Source: an uncultured Lachnospiraceae bacterium (lineage in GTDB: Bacteria > Bacillota > Clostridia > Lachnospirales > Lachnospiraceae). From it: 36,401 bases of DNA. Location: the NCBI GenBank assembly GCA_900320345.1, contig ONRZ01000005.1, positions 1-36,401 of the forward strand, given 5' to 3'. The translations under genes and the position numbers were made by a program. The notes beneath the pieces are model-generated. The model was given only the letters and a program-made list of their open reading frames with translations. It was not told where the DNA came from and did no database searches. How positions within the stretch are numbered: the first letter of the stretch is position 1; each line of letters opens with the position of its first letter. Below are positions 8,354-14,749 of the stretch, one piece after another.

Positions 8354-9358
8354 TCACCTTATATTTTCATGTTGGATGGGTTTGGTATAATCATCTATCG
8401 GTGCTATTACATAGCCCTGTGCCTGCAGACCTTCTATGATCGCAGGGAGAGCATCCACCGTAGTTGTCTTTTCTGACAGATCATGAAAAAGGATCATGAT
8501 CTCATTTCTATCCTCCGGGCTGTCAAGCGCCTTGATACCGTTAAAGACATTATCTATTATACTGTCCTTGTCAAGACGCGCCGTGTCGGCATCACCGCTG
8601 TTGATATTCCAATCATAATAGACTATCCCGCGTTTATCAAGTATATCGATAAATTCATGCATGCTGACAGGCGAGACCAGATTACTGCTCCCACCCGGAA
8701 AGCGGTAGATTGACGGCATGTAGCCTGTTATATCGTAGATCACATACTGAACATGATCAAGGTCGGCCGTAAAGGAATCCACGGAATCATATATCTCACT
8801 GTAACTGTGGGAATATGAATGCATTCCCAGCACATGGCCCTCATCAAGTATCCTCTTATACTGTGCCTTGTAGGCATCACTGAACCGGCCGATAACAAAA
8901 AAGTTGCCCTTAACATTATGCTCGTTCAGTATATCCAGGATCGGATCGGTGTTTGCACTCGGTCCGTCATCAAAAGTAAGATACGCCTTCTTGATCGCCG
9001 ACGTCGATTCTTTTACATCATCAGCCCTCTTCTCGCCGGCTTCCTTAAGCTCCTTTACTTCTTTTGATATCTCCGGAGGTTTCTCCTTTTTTGCTTCTTC
9101 CTCGTATCGTCTCTCCATCTCATCGTTATAAGCATCCATCTGGAGCCTGGAGATCAGAATACCCTTGGATATCCCGTCAAGTTCCGGTCCTTCCGCATTT
9201 TTAGCCGGATAACAGAATGTAAAAGAAAGAACAAAGGCAAGAGCAAATACGATAAAAACCTTATGCCAATTCCTCTTGACCTGATAAACCAAATCTATTG
9301 TACCACAATCACTATGCTTATTAAAAGATTTTTTTTGATTACTTTTGTTTTTCCTCAT
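8354..9358 (-). CDS. Membrane-anchored polysaccharide deacetylase (NodB domain)
   Basis: 334 aa. A short basic cytoplasmic tail and one membrane segment (about 34-50) precede a charged spacer rich in Glu/Lys, then an extracellular NodB domain. All carbohydrate-esterase family 4 motifs are visible: TFDDGP with the catalytic Asp and metal Asp, HSYSH for zinc binding, RFPGG, DWN, and LFHD. It probably N-deacetylates peptidoglycan or another cell-wall glycan (PgdA-like), but the substrate cannot be told from sequence. The ATG at 9358 lies 20 nt inside the end of the CPBP gene and has only AGGG directly before it, so translational coupling is likely and the start is less certain than the rest. Confidence 0.9.
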   Translation of the reverse strand: MRKNKSNQKKSFNKHSDCGTIDLVYQVKRNWHKVFIVFALAFVLSFTFCYPAKNAEGPELDGISKGILISRLQMDAYNDEMERRYEEEAKKEKPPEISKEVKELKEAGEKRADDVKESTSAIKKAYLTFDDGPSANTDPILDILNEHNVKGNFFVIGRFSDAYKAQYKRILDEGHVLGMHSYSHSYSEIYDSVDSFTADLDHVQYVIYDITGYMPSIYRFPGGSSNLVSPVSMHEFIDILDKRGIVYYDWNINSGDADTARLDKDSIIDNVFNGIKALDSPEDRNEIMILFHDLSEKTTTVDALPAIIEGLQAQGYVIAPIDDYTKPIQHENIR

Positions 9359-10286
9359 CCCTAATCATCAACCATATCAGTATGATCGCAAATATAAACA
9401 GGGGTATCCCCGCGACCATTCCCGCAGGAGAAGGCCCAAACAGCATCTTCCCTCCGTCCTTCGTGAAGAAGATCCCTATCGAACTGAAGCCGTTTATGGC
9501 TCCGTGTCCTATTATGGCAGGCACACATGAGCCTGTTTTAAGTGTGGCGTATGAGAGAAGTGTCCCTGTCGAAAAGCAGAAAAGTATCATGGCCAGGATC
9601 CCCATGACGGGATATCCCGGATATTCCCTGCCGTAATTATGTCCCGCAACGATCAGGGGAAGATGCCAAAGCCCCCATATGCATCCCATGACGAGCATGA
9701 GCGGAAGCGTCTTGAGTTTACCCGAAAGTTTTGGCAGCAGATAACCTCTCCAGCCCCATTCCTCGCCAAAGCAGGTAAGACAGTTTATGACCGGCCCAAT
9801 AAGGATCGCCGTTATCCCCTGGGATATCGCCGCAGTTCTCATGGCCGCGGGAGTTAACCCCTTCACTCCCTGCTTCTCATAAGTTGCGATTATATACTCC
9901 ATCTCCGGAGAATAATCGCTTCTGAAACACAGAAAGTATATAACAACACCCGCAATTGTGAGCAGCGACGGTGCAAACCATGTAAGAAGATAATACTTGT
10001 ATCTCCCTTCCTTCAGATTAAAACTCAGGAATGTGTTCTTAAATCCTTCCTTATTTAATAGTCGGGCGATAGCAGCACATATTGCCGGAATGAACATTGC
10101 TATCGAAAGTCTTACCGGGATCGAAGCTATGGTCCGATCCGCATTTTCATTAAGATACCTGATCACAGATATATATTCATATATATAAGTTATTACAAAA
10201 ACAGACAACAGATAAATAACCGTTCCCTTTGTCGCCGATGCCTTTTCTTCATTATTTGATACACTTCCCATATCATTATCCTGCAT
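9339..10286 (-). CDS. CPBP-family intramembrane metalloprotease-like protein
   Basis: 315 aa, polytopic. It carries the Abi/CPBP (Rce1-like) motifs: EEWGWRGYLLPKL (EExxxR), then WHLPLIVAGH, then HGAIN (HxxxN). The family includes prenyl-protein proteases and bacteriocin-immunity proteins; the substrate here is not known. The ATG at 10286 follows AGAGGGG by 7 nt; an in-frame ATG at 10325 exists but has no good ribosome binding site. It overlaps the deacetylase gene by 20 nt, so both should share a transcript. First gene of the minus-strand envelope run. Confidence 0.9.
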   Translation of the reverse strand: MQDNDMGSVSNNEEKASATKGTVIYLLSVFVITYIYEYISVIRYLNENADRTIASIPVRLSIAMFIPAICAAIARLLNKEGFKNTFLSFNLKEGRYKYYLLTWFAPSLLTIAGVVIYFLCFRSDYSPEMEYIIATYEKQGVKGLTPAAMRTAAISQGITAILIGPVINCLTCFGEEWGWRGYLLPKLSGKLKTLPLMLVMGCIWGLWHLPLIVAGHNYGREYPGYPVMGILAMILFCFSTGTLLSYATLKTGSCVPAIIGHGAINGFSSIGIFFTKDGGKMLFGPSPAGMVAGIPLFIFAIILIWLMIRDEEKQK

Positions 10287-10323
10287 GGTTTCACCCCTCT
10301 TTCCTTTTATCATACCATTATGC

Positions 10324-10352
10324 ATTATAGCATTATATTCCCGGGTAGACCA
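10324..10352 (-). promoter_or_regulatory. Possible sigma-A promoter of the CPBP gene
   Basis: On the minus strand a perfect TATAAT (10329-10324) lies about 38 nt before the CPBP ATG. The -35 position at 17-nt spacing reads TGGTCT, a poor match. The call rests mainly on the -10 box. Confidence 0.3.
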
Positions 10353-10442
10353 CTATATCTGTATTTTTTTCTTTTTTGACCACAAGTTATAGGACCTTCG
10401 TGTCACTTATTCGAAAATTTGTGATTTTTTTTAAATTTCTTA

Positions 10443-10471
10443 TTGCATTTATAAAGAATTTGTGACATAAT
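10443..10471 (+). promoter_or_regulatory. Sigma-A promoter of the CAP-domain gene
   Basis: TTGCAT at 10443-10448 and CATAAT at 10466-10471 are separated by exactly 17 nt. A TG dinucleotide one base upstream of the -10 box makes it an extended -10 element. The predicted start of transcription is near 10478, leaving a leader of about 60 nt before the AAAGGAGG ribosome binding site (10526-10533) and the ATG at 10539. Confidence 0.7.
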
Positions 10472-10538
10472 GGATTTGCAAAGGAATGTTTGCGTGTAGT
10501 TAGTGTGTTATAGGATGTAAGATCCAAAGGAGGAAGCT

Positions 10539-11105
10539 ATGAAGAAAAAATCTCTAATAGGGATCATAGCAGGTGTTGTACTTGTTCCGGTTGTGGCATG
10601 TGCAATATTACTGAACTTTAAGGGTGTAGGTATCGAGGACAATTCAGCAAAGCGTGATCTTGCCGATATAAACAGCGAGACTGTGGCAAGTATCGACGAT
10701 GAAGCAATTGCTCTTGCTGCTTCTTCTGATTCCGACATGGGTCTCAGGAACATAGCTCTTGATGCTCTCGATGCTGTTAATGCCGAGAGAGCTGCTTATG
10801 GACTGGGATCACTTAAGTGGAACGGAAACCTTGAGTCAGCGGCCAGCGTTCGTGCTCAGGAATGTGAGTTATCATTCTCACACACAAGACCGAACGGTAA
10901 GCCTTGGTACACGGTAAACAGCAGAGTTCAGGGTGGCGAAAACCTCGCATATGGCTTCGACAGTGCCGATGCCGCTCTCAATGCATGGATGAACAGCCCT
11001 ACTCACAAAGAGAACATCCTGTGGGATGAGTTTACTACATGTGCTATTGCAATCTATGCAGCAGATGACGGAACATACTACTGGGCTCAGGAATTCGGTT
11101 ATTGA
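10539..11105 (+). CDS. Secreted or anchored CAP-domain (SCP/PR-1-like) protein
   Basis: 188 aa. Residues 1-25 form a basic start plus hydrophobic segment (signal peptide or membrane anchor). An acidic linker follows, then a CAP domain from about 65 to the end. CAP signatures: ALDAVNAERAAYGLGSLKW, FSHTRPNG with the cavity His, GENLAYG with Glu, and NSPTHKENIL with His/Glu. CAP proteins are common extracellular proteins in Firmicutes; their biochemical function is mostly unknown. It is the only plus-strand gene in the window, with its own promoter and terminator. Unlike YkwD-type proteins it has no SLH, LysM or SH3 part. Confidence 0.9.
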   Translation: MKKKSLIGIIAGVVLVPVVACAILLNFKGVGIEDNSAKRDLADINSETVASIDDEAIALAASSDSDMGLRNIALDALDAVNAERAAYGLGSLKWNGNLESAASVRAQECELSFSHTRPNGKPWYTVNSRVQGGENLAYGFDSADAALNAWMNSPTHKENILWDEFTTCAIAIYAADDGTYYWAQEFGY

Positions 11106-11122
11106 TCACCGGATGAGCTGCT

Positions 11123-11163
11123 AAATAAACCGGAGGCTGAGAATATCAGCCTCCGGTTTATTT
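11123..11163. terminator. Bidirectional intrinsic terminator
   Basis: AAATAAACCGGAGGCTGA, loop GAATA, and its exact complement form an 18-bp perfect stem. The A/T-rich outer pairs supply U tracts in both directions. It ends the plus-strand CAP gene and the long minus-strand fla/che operon; the stop codon of the last gene of that operon overlaps the right arm. Confidence 0.93.
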
Positions 11164-12032
11164 TATACCTTCAATTTCCTGCTTATCCCCACTCCCATTG
11201 CATTGGGACCGGTATGTGCCGATATCGAACAGGATAACTTGTTGTAGTATACTTCTATATCCGGAAACGCTTCCCTTACAACGCTGCTCCAGTTCCCCGC
11301 ATCTATATGGTTGACGAACGATCCCGCCGTTCCGATTATGATATCCTCGCGAGGCACGGAGGCAAACCTTGTTTCCAGTTCTTCACGCATCGCTTCTATT
11401 ATCTTGGAAGCAGCCTTCTTTATACCTCTGACGGCAGTACACACTTCAAAGTTCTCACCCGTGGTCCTAAGGACCGGCTTGATCCCGAGTACACTTCCCA
11501 CCGTTGCCGCCGTGGCATTTACCCTGCCTGTCTTCTTAAGATAATCCAAAGTATCGACCGCAAGATAGACAACGGAATCATATGCACTCTCTTCAAGACG
11601 TTCTCTTATCTGTTTTGCGCTGTTTCCCGCACCGGCAAGTGCGATCGCATCCATTACAGACTGTCTCTGAGTTACCGAGATCCTGTGATTATCAACAACT
11701 TCCACACTGCCGTCAAATTCTTCGGCAAACATCCTTGCATTTCTCTCCGAACTGCTGAGTCCGGATGACATCGGGATATAAACGATCTCATCATAACCTT
11801 TTTTCAGGATACCGTCCCACATATCCATGATGTCACCGGGTGAAGGCTGGGATGTTGAAACATCCGCTCCCACCGACATCACCTCGAAAAATCTCGTCTG
11901 AGAAAGATCAACACCCTCTATATAATCATTCCCGTCGATTATCACGGGCATGGGTATACAAAATATACCGAGTTCATTAGCCTCATCTACCATGATACCA
12001 CTGTTGGTATCTGTCATAATCGCAACACTCAT
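11163..12032 (-). CDS. DegV-family fatty-acid-binding protein (distal copy)
   Basis: 289 aa. DegV/FakB proteins bind a fatty acid and present it to the kinase FakA. Visible family marks: the N-terminal MTDTNSGIM, the TSQPSPGD loop, MSSGLSSSERNAR, and the C-terminal SAHTGPNAMGVG. It is last in the operon; its stop lies in the terminator. It follows a second DegV gene by 21 nt, and the two are clearly different sequences (for example TSQPSPGD versus TSQLNVEE), so they are not a recent duplication. No FakA kinase is in the window. A specific motility role is not evident. Confidence 0.92.
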   Translation of the reverse strand: MSVAIMTDTNSGIMVDEANELGIFCIPMPVIIDGNDYIEGVDLSQTRFFEVMSVGADVSTSQPSPGDIMDMWDGILKKGYDEIVYIPMSSGLSSSERNARMFAEEFDGSVEVVDNHRISVTQRQSVMDAIALAGAGNSAKQIRERLEESAYDSVVYLAVDTLDYLKKTGRVNATAATVGSVLGIKPVLRTTGENFEVCTAVRGIKKAASKIIEAMREELETRFASVPREDIIIGTAGSFVNHIDAGNWSSVVREAFPDIEVYYNKLSCSISAHTGPNAMGVGISRKLKV

Positions 12033-12053
12033 AACTCTCTCCCAATCCTCTGT

Positions 12054-12941
12054 TTATCTTGTTCTCTCATCTCCCCAGAAAAACAGTGCTACAGTTCCGG
12101 GGCCCGTATGACTTCCTATTGTGGTACCTATGTAGTTTATCTCTATCCTGCCCTTTAATGCAGGGAATTTCTCTTCCACAAGATCTGCGACTGCCTGCGC
12201 ATCCTCAGGACATCTTGCATGGTTGATAAAGCATTTCCCTTTATAATCCGTCCCTTCCTCTGCATGCAGCACCATCTGTTCGACACACGCCTCAATGACT
12301 TTCTTCTTGGTCCTTATCTTAAAACGCGGGATAAGCTTACCCTCATCGTTAACATTCAGCAGCGGACAGATATTGAGCATATTTCCGAAAAATCCGGACA
12401 CCTTGCTCACTCTTCCTCCCTTGATAAAAAATGTCAGATCTGTGGTAAAGAACCAGTGATGCAGATTGAGCCTGTGCTTTAATGCAAAATCGGCGACTTC
12501 ATCTATCGACTTACCCTCATCCCGAAGATCTGCCAGCTTATCCATCAAAAGGCCGAATCCTCCGCTGGCTGCCAGTGAATCCACTATAATGAGCTTACGG
12601 TCGGGATACTTCTCCTTCAGATCATCCCTTGCTATACACGCGGAATTGATGGTTCCCGATATTCCGCTCGACAGTGTCAGGTGGAGCACATCCTTACCCT
12701 GTGACAGATATCTTTCAAAATGGTTCATGTATTCTTCCACATTTAACTGTGAGGTCTTTGTATCCTCCCCCTGCTCCATCCTGTCATAAAACTCCTTGAA
12801 ATCCATTGTTTTTCCAAGGTCATCCAGATACATCTTACCACCCAGATAGTAATGGAAGCAGGCATAGGCAATGTCCCTTTTTTCAAAAAAGCTCGCCGGC
12901 ATGTCAGCCGTTGAACAACAACTTAACACAAAGCTTCCCAT
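12054..12941 (-). CDS. DegV-family fatty-acid-binding protein (proximal copy)
   Basis: 295 aa. Family features: CSTADMP at the N-terminus in place of the usual TDS(T/S), KTSQLNVEEY, TLSSGISGTINSA, IVDSLAASGGFGLL and SHTGPGTVALFF, with a central helical region. It should hold a fatty acid between its two domains. It lies 18 nt after the YceG-domain gene and 21 nt before the other degV, behind AAGGAGGAAG. The cysteine pair at residues 8-9 is near the fatty-acid pocket entrance in the family and is worth noting only as a sequence difference. Confidence 0.92.
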   Translation of the reverse strand: MGSFVLSCCSTADMPASFFEKRDIAYACFHYYLGGKMYLDDLGKTMDFKEFYDRMEQGEDTKTSQLNVEEYMNHFERYLSQGKDVLHLTLSSGISGTINSACIARDDLKEKYPDRKLIIVDSLAASGGFGLLMDKLADLRDEGKSIDEVADFALKHRLNLHHWFFTTDLTFFIKGGRVSKVSGFFGNMLNICPLLNVNDEGKLIPRFKIRTKKKVIEACVEQMVLHAEEGTDYKGKCFINHARCPEDAQAVADLVEEKFPALKGRIEINYIGTTIGSHTGPGTVALFFWGDERTR

Positions 12942-12959
12942 AATACTTCTTCCTCCTTA

Positions 12960-13688
12960 TCAATTCCTGCCAGTGATTATTTTAGCTATCTCCTCATAAC
13001 CGGCTCCTGCCGGTATTTTGAACACGCCGTGGTTGATCTTATTATCATAATGATTATCGCACAGATAATCATCAAAATCGGCAGCATCATCTATGACTCC
13101 GCCTTTTTGAAGCAGCTTAGCAACCGTAAACGATGTTGTACCGCTTGCTATCTGAAGCGTAAAGCTGTCGGTTGAGGCAGGCTCTGCGGGAGCCGCGTTA
13201 TCATTCTGCCCTCCCATTGCTATGTCTTCCTTAGCCCTTATATCCTCAGCTTCCTGCTTATCTTCCGTCTTGTTTTCCGTTTTATCTTCTGTTTTGTCTT
13301 CTGTTTTAACTTCCGTTTTGTCTTCTGTTTTAACTTCCGTTTTGTCTGCAGACGCATCAACCGGGGTTTCTTCCGTTTTTTCCTTAGCTGCTTCCTCTTT
13401 CTTTTCCTCTGCCTTTTCTTCCGGCTTTATCTCCACATCGGGAGCAGATGCATCATCCTCCCGGTCCTTGTCATCATTTTTTCCGTCATCCGCAGGAAGT
13501 TCCGGGATCGTCTCCTCAAGCTTTGGCTTTACAAGCAGCGCATCCTCTTCAACCATACCAAGTGCTGCCGCCCGTTCCTTAACCTCCGCATCCGTCATCG
13601 TTCCCTTTCCGGATGTGGCTATTCCCATAAGCACGGCAGAAATAAAAATTCCAGCCCCGAGTCCTCTCAAATATCCCTTAAGCCGCAT
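12960..13688 (-). CDS. Membrane-anchored protein with C-terminal YceG/MltG-like LysM-type domain
   Basis: 242 aa from ATG at 13688 (MRLKGYL), behind GAGGTAGGAAG; an upstream in-frame ATG at 13712 is less well placed. One membrane segment (8-25) is followed by a long Lys/Glu/Thr/Asp-rich stalk. The stalk includes tandem KTEDKTEV units at 116-145. Residues 175-240 (from SFTLQIASGTTSFTVAKLL through INHGVFKIPAGAGYEEIAKI) match the small N-terminal domain of the endolytic transglycosylase MltG (YceG family). The catalytic glutamate-bearing transglycosylase domain is absent. It may bind cell-wall glycan as an extracytoplasmic anchor. Its position in the flagellar operon is suggestive only. Confidence 0.7.
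   Translation of the reverse strand: MRLKGYLRGLGAGIFISAVLMGIATSGKGTMTDAEVKERAAALGMVEEDALLVKPKLEETIPELPADDGKNDDKDREDDASAPDVEIKPEEKAEEKKEEAAKEKTEETPVDASADKTEVKTEDKTEVKTEDKTEDKTENKTEDKQEAEDIRAKEDIAMGGQNDNAAPAEPASTDSFTLQIASGTTSFTVAKLLQKGGVIDDAADFDDYLCDNHYDNKINHGVFKIPAGAGYEEIAKIITGRN
13254..13343 (-). repeat. Tandem Lys-Thr-Glu codon repeat
   Basis: Units of 12 and 24 nt encoding KTED and KTEV alternate about seven times (residues 116-145 of the YceG-domain protein), visible on the plus strand as repeated TTCCGTTTTGTCTTCTG. It is in frame, so expansion or contraction would alter stalk length without breaking the protein. Confidence 0.85.
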
Positions 13689-13692
13689 CTTC

Positions 13693-14373
13693 CTACCTCT
13701 CAAACAGATCAATGACCAGCGTAACTTCGCCTACACCCAGATTAAGTTCCTTGGCTATTTCCACGTTCGTTCTGCCCTTCTTATGCAGCTCTATTATCTT
13801 ATCATTATTGTTATCCGGCATCTCATAATTCGGACCGATCGCTTTCTCCGGCAGAACCCTTTCCTCTTCTTCCTTATCTATGACATCTTTTATTATTTCA
13901 ACGGGTTCAAAATCTTCTTCTTCCTTCTTCTTCCTCTTTTTCCTGCCCTCCGTTGCCTTCTTTTCGGCATCGTTTACTTCCTTTGCCGTAGCTTCGGCCT
14001 TGCGGACGGTATTTTTAAGATCGGTCTGCTTATCCGTAAGCATATCATACAGAAACATCACTTCCTTGTGACTCTTGTTTATCTCATCAAGGATCGTATT
14101 GGAATACTCACTTACGGCCATGATCTTCTCATTTGATATCTTCTCAAGCGCGCGCTCGGATTTCTCCATCGCGTATTCCACGGCACTGTCGGTCGCTTCC
14201 TTTACCTTAAGACTCATGCTGTCATATTCCTTGTCCGTGACACGTCTTATTTCATCCCGGAGCACATTCTCGTCAACAGATACACTCCCGGCATCACCGC
14301 TGTCCTTTATTATAAAGCTTATACAAAAAATAATCACTCCTATGATAAGGAGTGTTATTTCCATAGGGGTCAT
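13693..14373 (-). CDS. SwrB-like membrane-anchored coiled-coil protein (DUF6115-like)
   Basis: 226 aa. An N-terminal membrane segment (about 5-23) is followed by a long charged coiled coil (about 35-150), a Lys/Glu-rich hinge, and a C-terminal helix-turn-helix-like tail, IIELHKKGRTNVEIAKELN. This layout and the place shortly after sigD match Bacillus subtilis SwrB, which activates the flagellar type III export apparatus at the membrane. Sequence identity to SwrB cannot be measured here, so orthology is an inference from architecture and synteny. ATG at 14373 follows AGGAGAAAGG. The alternative is an unrelated coiled-coil protein. Confidence 0.65.
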   Translation of the reverse strand: MTPMEITLLIIGVIIFCISFIIKDSGDAGSVSVDENVLRDEIRRVTDKEYDSMSLKVKEATDSAVEYAMEKSERALEKISNEKIMAVSEYSNTILDEINKSHKEVMFLYDMLTDKQTDLKNTVRKAEATAKEVNDAEKKATEGRKKRKKKEEEDFEPVEIIKDVIDKEEEERVLPEKAIGPNYEMPDNNNDKIIELHKKGRTNVEIAKELNLGVGEVTLVIDLFER

Positions 14374-14420
14374 ATCCTTTCTCCTATTGCTTTCTGAATC
14401 AGATTATGAAAATACGATCG

Positions 14421-14732
14421 TTATATCTTAAGATCAAATCCGGAAGTCGGTTTCTTTACACGCACGACCCCGTCTTCCTGTCTGTTCTTCCTGTCCTTAC
14501 GCCTTATATCGAAATACTCGTTTCTGCCTTTTTCCTTGGCATCATGCTTGGTATTGGTTGCGTCGGAATTCTGCGTAGTCTGAACAGTATATGCCTCTTC
14601 ATCACGCTTGACATCCATCTGTGTCTGCACATTCGCATTATCAAGCGCCGCCTTATTATCCTCATTATGTCGAAGCGATGCTATATCCTGCGTCCTTGAT
14701 ATGACCGCATTCATCTCTATCGGACTGATCAT
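14421..14732 (-). CDS. Small hydrophilic protein of the fla/che operon, unknown function
   Basis: 103 aa, no membrane segment, no cysteine, rich in Asn, Asp, Lys and Gln, probably largely disordered. It begins MISPIEMNAVISRTQDIA and ends in a Lys/Arg-rich stretch and GFDLKI. Similar small proteins stand at this place (between fapA and the SwrB-like gene) in related Lachnospiraceae as far as I recall, which I cannot verify here. Position between co-directional genes (17 nt from fapA, 47 nt to the next) and a ribosome binding site (GGAGG) support it as real. Function not recognised. Confidence 0.75.
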   Translation of the reverse strand: MISPIEMNAVISRTQDIASLRHNEDNKAALDNANVQTQMDVKRDEEAYTVQTTQNSDATNTKHDAKEKGRNEYFDIRRKDRKNRQEDGVVRVKKPTSGFDLKI

Positions 14733-14749
14733 ATGTTATCCTCCGGTAA

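Larger units (their letters stand above)
10287..10538. other. Divergent intergenic region between the CPBP and CAP genes
   Basis: A 252-nt AT-rich region without a gene. It holds the promoter for the plus-strand CAP gene, a possible minus-strand -10 element, and short repeats: AATTTGTGA at 10416-10424 and again at 10457-10465 (41 nt apart, the second abutting the -10 box), GTTATAGGA at 10386-10394 and 10507-10515, and TGTCAC at 10401-10406 opposite GTGACA at 10462-10467. These could be operator half-sites or chance in AT-rich DNA. Confidence 0.5.

Noticed and set aside
9297..9325. Extended -10 element TGGTACAAT on the minus strand inside the deacetylase frame
   Set aside because: The -35 side (TTTAAT) is poor, and a transcript starting there would lose the membrane anchor because the next usable ATG is far downstream. 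Possibly chance in an AT-rich stretch.
10287..10538. c-di-GMP or other riboswitch in the CAP-gene leader
   Set aside because: The predicted leader is only about 60 nt and lacks any conserved riboswitch core such as the GEMM tetraloop-receptor pair.
13222..14136. A 304-codon plus-strand open frame with a long Ser-Val-Leu repeat
   Set aside because: The SVLSSVLTS repeat is simply the reverse strand of the Lys-Thr-Glu codon repeat in the YceG-domain gene; it then runs across the junction of two real minus-strand genes.
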